From positions 84,829,256-84,893,255 of the forward strand of contig OX235271.1 in assembly GCA_944472155.2 (NCBI GenBank): a DNA stretch of 64,000 nt, read 5' to 3'. The stretch is from Trichobilharzia szidati (lineage: Eukaryota > Platyhelminthes > Trematoda > Strigeidida > Schistosomatidae). Position 1 is the first letter of the stretch, and every line of letters starts with the position of its first letter. Below, in pieces: positions 58,402-64,000 of the stretch. The position numbers and the translations under genes are program-made. The notes under the pieces were generated by a model. The model was not told the DNA's origin, did not search any database, and saw only the letters and a program-made list of their open reading frames with translations.

Positions 58402-58429
58402 GTAAGTATAAAGCCATTTTGTACTGTTA

Positions 58430-58640
58430 TTTTTTTATTCCTTTGATCCCCCAATAGAAGTATATGGCTTCAGGCTTTAAGCTTTGAAGTGGCAGTAGCT
58501 TCAAGCCCAACATTCCCTCTTTTCCCGTATTAATATTATGACTAGTAAACTTAGGTTTAGTAGTACGTCAGCAGGGGATTGAACTCGGAACCACCTACTT
58601 GGTTGGCAACCTACCGATGCTATTACATTAGAATAATTCA
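58430..58640 (-). repeat. Family A SINE
   Basis: Tail (TTTATTCCTTTGATCCCCC), body (CAACATTCCCTCTTTTCCC) and tRNA-like B box complement GGGGATTGAACTCGG. It begins 30 bp after the exon 11 donor. Confidence 0.7.
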
Positions 58641-58763
58641 TTTTGAGATACATAAATTTTTGCTACTCTCATTCTCGTTTTGTAGTAAGGAATATTCCGA
58701 AGAAAGTGTCACTAAGACTGGAAATGAAATTCATGGAAAATTCCCACTGTAACATATAGAAAA

Positions 58764-60220
58764 TCAAAACAAGAGATTCAGCGGAGAGACTCTTTTCAAC
58801 GAATTTATTATCAACCTGTACAGTCGTATATATATAGTTTTAAAGAAGTTATATCCAGTGAGGGAATTGAATAATGGGTGTGAATGCATAAAATAATAAT
58901 AATAGTAGTATGAAATGCAATTAAAATATTTGTGATTATAATCATAGTTATATGTCAAATGGCTAAACAATTATTGTCATATATAGAATAATTCATAGGA
59001 TGTATAGAACTTGGAGGGTGTGTGCAATTATAGGATTAATAGACAAATCGAATAAAATAAAAACGTTACTTAATATTATGTGAAGTTTGATAACATACAA
59101 TTTAACGTTGCAAAACAAAATTGACTTAGAATGACAAGTGGAACAAATGAAATAATACCGGGGACAGTTCAAAATGGGAAATGTAATAGTATGAATTGAC
59201 GTAATAAAGGAAAAGCATACTAATTGAATAGACAAAACGAAAAGACTGGTAGAGGCAAGATATGATTAAGGATTACCATACTATAGCATGTAGGGATTAA
59301 AACCATGAAAGTTGGAGGGGTTGAACGAACTTTTTCTGCACCCAGATATCTACCTTTTCTGTCTCGATAGCCAAAGCTTCAGCAATACAGATGGGTCGGG
59401 TACTTAGTATTTCGGTAAATTACTTTTTGCCTTGTAGATGACTTTAAAGGTGGAGGCTATAGAGATAGGGTGATCATTATCGACCAGATTTTCAATGATC
59501 GCGTTTCTTATCGCTCCACTTCCACCTCTTCGTAACCATGCAGGATAGTGTTCTTGCACCCTCTTGGACAAAACTCGAGTCGACCGACCAAAATACCTAG
59601 CTCCATACGAGCAGGTAAATTGATAAACATACTAAGAGTTGGTCAACAGCAGGATCTTGTCCTTCAGGTAATTGAACAGTAATGGTCGACTAGTAAAGGC
59701 TATTCTCAGAGATGCAGCAGACAATGTTGTTTTCAGGGACTGTGATATCCTTCTTTTCATGATATCGGAAGCTAAGTTACCTTTCAATTCTTGGGTGCGG
59801 ATGATAAGTCACGTTTCATAGGATTTGAATGTGTATTCTTGTCTATAAAACTAGGTGGAAATCCATTTTCCATTAGGATTTCCTCAAAAGATTTGACTCA
59901 TCCTCCACAGTATCAGGGCTAAATATGCGCTGAATGCGAATGGCAAACGACAGGACCAGGGTTCGTTTTTGACCAATAGGTACCAAGCTGTAGAAATCTG
60001 TCAGTTAACTATTCCATGACACCTTTCGATAAATCGATCTCTTCAGAGTTCCATCGGTCCTCCTTGATAAGTTCACATTGAGGAAATAAATACTAGACTC
60101 GTTCTTCATTTCGAGTGTGAATTTCATCACTTGATGGCAACCATCAAATTACAATTATATACGATTGTACACCTTGATAGTAAATTCGTTGAAAAGAGTC
60201 TCTTCACTGAATCAATTGTT
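58764..60220 (-). mobile_element. Penelope-like element with terminal inverted repeats
   Basis: Termini 58780-58845 and 60155-60215 are reverse complements (AGTCTCTTCACTGAATC, AATTCGTTGAAAAGAGTC, TATACGATTGTAC). The minus strand encodes FTLEMKNESSIYFLNVNL, FYSLVPIGQKRTLV, then a GIY-YIG block (YGARYFGRSTRVLSKRVQEH, YPAWLRRGGSGAI) and FKVIYKAK. It is of the same lineage as the 14.1-15.1 kb copy. Broken frames. Confidence 0.82.
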
Positions 60221-60224
60221 TTGA

Positions 60225-60795
60225 TTTTCTTTATGGAAATGAAATGTCTGCTAATAAGTGTCAGAGCTCATAAAACACCAAACAATAATGTCAGAGTAGG
60301 ATTTAACCACTTCGGTAGAATATGACTTCCTATTAGATAAGCTTATTTGAAATAACACACAGGGATACAAGATTATCAACCGAGTGAAATTTTAAACACA
60401 GTTTCTTGCTAAACATATTTTACCATGTAAAGGAAAGGCGGCCTGCTTGAATCCCTGAGCTGCCTAAATTTCCATCTGAGAAAGTGCATCTTATTTTTTT
60501 TAAATCCTTGAATTATGTCCATGGGTTACCAAACTTACTCATGCACACTTTTAATTGGTATGCAACCTTTCGTTGAGCATTTCTGGGGTAACAAAGAAAA
60601 ATACCATAGAGGATAATTTTTGTCCTTCAGATCGAACAGTATTGCGTCACATGATGAACTGGAGATGGCTGTTTTACTTGAGAAACCTGGGTGAGGAGAA
60701 AAAAACTACGCAATTAACTACGCTGAAAATTGTGCATATTGTGTAAACTTATTGAGCAGAATAAAGCTATTATTATGATTAAGGGAACTACATAG
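60225..60795. other. Intergenic or intron, nothing recognised
   Basis: No repeat or coding motif recognised. Confidence 0.45.
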
Positions 60796-60799
60796 AATT

Positions 60800-61025
60800 C
60801 TTAGTAAGGCTGCAGTTACTAACTCTAAAACAAACAACTCACTCAAAGACAAATTTTGTCAGCGTGAGGACCCGATAGGCCCAATTAAGAAAAATAAGAT
60901 CACTTACTAAACACCATGTAGCTACTGTGAGGATAATTATATAGGTCAGTCTAGTAGATCGAGGTCGGTTAGATTATCGGGATATGAGAATTTAGCTGGA
61001 TCTAGAACGATTGACGTTGCTAAGC
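60800..61025 (+). mobile_element. Penelope-like fragment, second lineage
   Basis: The + strand encodes SLKDKFCQREDPIGPIKKNK and YCEDNYIGQSSRSRSVRLSG, matching the 22.7-23.1 kb lineage. The element is cut by the solo LTR at 61039. Confidence 0.78.
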
Positions 61026-61038
61026 TGAATAATCCAGT

Positions 61039-61343
61039 TTTAACAACAGAAGACAAGGGCCAGGCAACAGATCGTTTATTAAGGAAAATCAACACATATT
61101 TATAGATTTTAATGTACATTATTGTCGATTATCGTTAGTAGGAAATGCAGTCTTTTGATTGGTTGTTTCTCACAGAAAGTTAACCTTGCAATCTTTTTGT
61201 GGCTGTGTCAGATCATTCATATGCTAACTGTATCCGCCTACGCAAAGCCTTTCTTCTCATTTTCTCACCACGAATATTGGGGACATAAACATTGACGTCA
61301 ATTTCTGTCTACCAACTTTGGCTAGCAGCCAGCTCTCACCACA
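61039..61343 (+). mobile_element. Solo LTR, 305 bp, CAGT target duplication
   Basis: CAGT at 61035-61038 and 61344-61347 flanks an LTR nearly identical to 45092-45395. Its first dinucleotide is TT where the others have TG. Inserted next to a Penelope-like fragment. Confidence 0.85.
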
Positions 61344-61839
61344 CAGTAAAAAGCTCGGCCACTGCAATGCATCCATTTCCTTGTAATCACACGATACTCA
61401 GAGATACGATGAAAGTATTAAAAAGTAATACAGTTAGGTGGAGAGGGAGGTTAAACATCAAATCTTTGTTCATGAAGTCAACACTGAAGGAAGACATGCA
61501 GTCTAAACGTCCTTCTTCGCATGTGTACTTCAAACCATAAGCTTCTTCAGTTACGCAAAATAGATACTTTACAGCTTATCGGATAACATCAGAATACAGC
61601 TGTTAGTAGTTTGAAGTTTCCATAAATTCTTGATTTTACAAGACAGCATTAAATAAGTTGGTGTTCGCCATTCATTTTACTCAGTTTTGAAAACCAGAGA
61701 ATTTAATGGCACTCTGAGTGCTCTCAGTAGGGACTGTTAACTGATAAAAGACTAGGTTGGTAAGGCGTTAGGAATATTCACACCGAAACTTGGCATCAGT
61801 CTATAAATTCGCCAACTGCTAGTTTATGCCATATAGGGA

Positions 61840-61985
61840 GGTATAGACACTACCTGGTTAGAGTCCTCGCGATACTAAGAACCAGTAACTCCGCTCTATT
61901 CTAGTTGCTACGTGGAGTGTGGCAACTTTAACTGTTATACTTCTGTGCAGAGTTCTATAATGAAACTCTGCTAGACAGTTTTTAG
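61840..61985. repeat. Family D dispersed repeat
   Basis: GAGTGTGGCAACTTTAACTG and GTGCAGAGTTCTATAATGAA resemble 7318-7380 and 23620-23690. Confidence 0.4.
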
Positions 61986-62544
61986 TGAAATGATGGGTTA
62001 AAGACCTGGTTATTTGCTAGGTATTTTTTGTTTACCTTCAAGGTTCTCTGTACTGTGTTTTTATTCTTTTTATATTGTAAGCATAATAAGGGTTCACAGT
62101 TTGTTGAAGTATGTAAAATGCAGTGTTTATCTCATACAGTCTACTTCAGGTCTTAAGTACGCTGTTGGAAATCATTCATATCAAACTGTAGTGCTTTCTA
62201 ACCAAATCAAGGTGATCACATATTGGTTTCCAAAGGAAACTTTAGGAAACTTACACCGACACTTATGTAATTTACACCTGACAAATTTAATTCTATAGAT
62301 TACCAGTTCATCCAAGTGGCTAACCAGAATTTGGGTAATTTGAACTGTCAGACACATCACTGATGAGCTCGACTCCAAACGAACGAACCATTATGCTGGT
62401 GTCTAGATCCTTTCAGTCTGGTTAGCAAGGACTACTGGTTTATGTGAGTGGTTTTCAACATCTCATTTATCAATTAGCAGAGTATACCATCATTTCACTT
62501 AATATTATATTATGAATACTATCGAAATACATTCTGAAAGGTAT

Positions 62545-62890
62545 GGATCGTATACTTTTGATTGGACACTAACTAGTGTGATGTGTCTAGTCCTTTGTTT
62601 ACTGAAGAGTGAATTGTATCCGTCAAGTTTTCAATGTGGCCACCATTCTAGGTGGCTCACCATTACGGTATACTCAGGATTGTTGTTATTAGGTGGTTAG
62701 AGGCAATCTACAGGAAGCCTAGGTTTCGTGCTCGCTGGCACTCACCAGTCAGCAAGGTGTATCTGCAATTTTGAAGGAACTCATGTCCCTTATGAGGTTT
62801 GAACCAGTATCACCCAGTACTACAAGTCAGAAACATTGCCACTGAGCTATTCGGGCTCACAATTAACTTACTGTAGGACTGTATTGCATC
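62545..62890 (-). repeat. Family C tRNA-derived repeat
   Basis: Minus strand tRNA-like head with A box TAGCTCAGTGGCAATG and B box ACTGGTTCAAACCTC, followed by body words shared with 36.5 kb (AGGTTTCGTGCTCG, TCTAGTCCTTTGTTTAC). Confidence 0.75.
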
Positions 62891-63058
62891 ACAGTTTTAC
62901 CTAGTGATCATATATAAGATTTAGAGGAGGATCATATTGCTCCTCCAGTTTAATTAGAGGCCATTACATGTCATACAGTTTGACTGTTTATGGAGGTTTT
63001 TTCTGAATAAAAATGCCCATTAAAATTTTCAAAAGAATGGATACTGAACAAAGAATAC

Positions 63059-63904
63059 CCTTTCCGATAACTTCATTATCATGCTCTACAGTTATATATA
63101 TACACATTATAGTAAATGAATGAATTAGTGTTATGATCAACAGTAATGTTTAAATAACCGCGAATCAATAATATCAATAGATTACAGTTCAATAGCATCA
63201 ACATAACAATAAACTGAATGTCAGAAAAATTAGAAAAGATAAGAATGTAAATTTATGAATTTCTAGTCTTTTAATGAAGGCCAGGGCAGTAGTACTGGCT
63301 GGACTTGATTCTTGTGCACACAAAGCACTGGTTTTTTCACGCGAATTGCAATAGCCTCTGCTGTTTGAAGCATGCGGTACTTCGATGTTGTTGGCAATTT
63401 ATTTGGCACCTGGTAGATGATAGAGAAGGATTCTTCAATGCTGGCTGATTTTGTGACCGGTTTGAACCAGATGGTCTAATATTGAACCGTTGATGGTTTT
63501 TACTACGCCTTTACTTAGCCATACTGGGAGATGTTCTCGAGCACGAAAACTCAAGTTCCTAGAGCAACGGCCGATATAACTGGCTTCACAGGCGCAGTTG
63601 AATCGGTAAATACAATTAGAAGTGGCTAGTCTAGGTACTTCATCTTTCGGCCGAGAAGCAAGTCCAGCCACTACTACTGCCCTGGCCTTCATTAAAAGAC
63701 TAGAAATTCATAAATTTACATTCTTATCTTTTCTAATTTTTTGTGACATTCAGTTTATTGTTATACTGATGCTATTGAACTGTAATCTATTGATATTATT
63801 GATTCGCGGTTATTTAAACATTAATGTTGATCATAACACTAATTCATTCATTTACTATTATGTATGTATAACTGTAGAGCCTGATGATGAAGTTATCGAA
63901 AAGG
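63059..63904 (-). mobile_element. Penelope-like element inside a 250-bp inverted repeat
   Basis: Left arm 63059-63307 and right arm 63659-63904 are nearly perfect reverse complements. The 350-bp spacer plus arm ends encode on the minus strand VPRLATSNCIYRFNCACEAS, YIGRCSRNLSFRAREHLPVW, then a frameshift and VLCVHKNQVQP. The last coding block (VLLPWPSLK-like) lies in the left arm. The reading frame at 63435-63692 begins inside the right arm. Confidence 0.88.
63659..63904 (+). repeat. Right arm of the Penelope-like inverted repeat
   Basis: Reverse complement of 63059-63307 with a small number of differences (for example ACATTAATG against ACAGTAATG). It contains a motif CTGATGATGAAGTTATCGAAA near its outer end. 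Confidence 0.85.
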
Positions 63905-64000
63905 AGTTTTTTTTCGTTAGTTTCTCATTTTCATTTAAGGTAACAGGTTTCCTGGTTAAACTGACTTTTTAACAGTCAATAAACATTTATGCAAATTTGT

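Noticed and set aside
2852..58401. Villin, gelsolin or flightless-I instead of supervillin
   Set aside because: No leucine-rich repeats; the MLLHIKGRRHVQ, GQFH, FFWQG and ELDEERG blocks in this order point to supervillin.
58764..59330. Protein gene in AT-rich minus frames at 58764-59235
   Set aside because: The frames are hydrophobic, Ile/Tyr/Phe-rich translations of AT-rich DNA lying between a Penelope-like terminus and its coding block; no domain is visible.
58402..64000. Next supervillin exon (last gelsolin repeat or headpiece)
   Set aside because: No phase-1 acceptor followed by a recognisable block was found; the region is repeats, so the exon is probably beyond the window.

Overview
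This window is animal nuclear DNA, almost certainly from a blood fluke (genus Schistosoma). It is AT-rich, its single recognisable gene is broken into short exons by kilobase-scale introns, and it is packed with repeats typical of schistosomes: tRNA-derived SINEs carrying hammerhead ribozymes (including the known Sm-alpha type), RTE-like and CR1-like LINE fragments, Penelope-like elements with GIY-YIG domains, and solo LTRs. There is no bacterial-style operon, CRISPR array or rRNA.

The host gene runs on the + strand across almost the whole window. Eleven consecutive internal exons (2852-3028, 5462-5845, 12322-12467, 19229-19385, 37402-37574, 40643-40946, 43284-43432, 46953-47048, 51489-51727, 53707-53849, 58144-58401) join in phase at all ten introns. 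They give 2226 nt (about 741 codons) of a supervillin-like protein of the villin/gelsolin family. The N-terminal part lies upstream of the window; the last gelsolin repeat and headpiece are expected downstream. Introns range from about 2.0 kb to 18.0 kb.

Almost everything else is mobile-element debris inside these introns. (1) 'Family B' SINEs have a tRNA-like A/B box, then a hammerhead fold, then a conserved tail. They occur about 25 times, often as head-to-head inverted pairs with tails outward (18.9, 19.7-20.3, 20.6-20.9, 26.6-27.2, 33.4-33.9 and 42.3-42.9 kb). One partial copy at 5050-5100 keeps an intact hammerhead core. (2) Four Sm-alpha-type hammerhead repeats lie at 8.9, 27.8, 35.6 and 44.5 kb. 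(3) 'Family A' tRNA-Gly-like SINEs have a body resembling the 5' leader of the local RTE-like LINE and a tail resembling its 3' end. (4) 'Family C' is a second tRNA-derived repeat. (5) RTE-like LINE fragments occur on both strands, most 5'-truncated and ending in a (TAA)n-type tail. (6) Penelope-like elements recur at 1.7, 6, 13.4, 14.1-15.1, 22.7, 31.2, 43.8, 50.1, 52.5, 59-60, 60.9 and 63.4 kb; four are flanked by inverted arms. (7) Four solo LTRs of one family show TG...CA-type ends, two with perfect 4-bp target duplications and one split by a nested CR1-like 3' end.

Most short ORFs in the window are chance frames or broken transposon coding. All product and family names rest on reading motifs by eye; no database search was possible.
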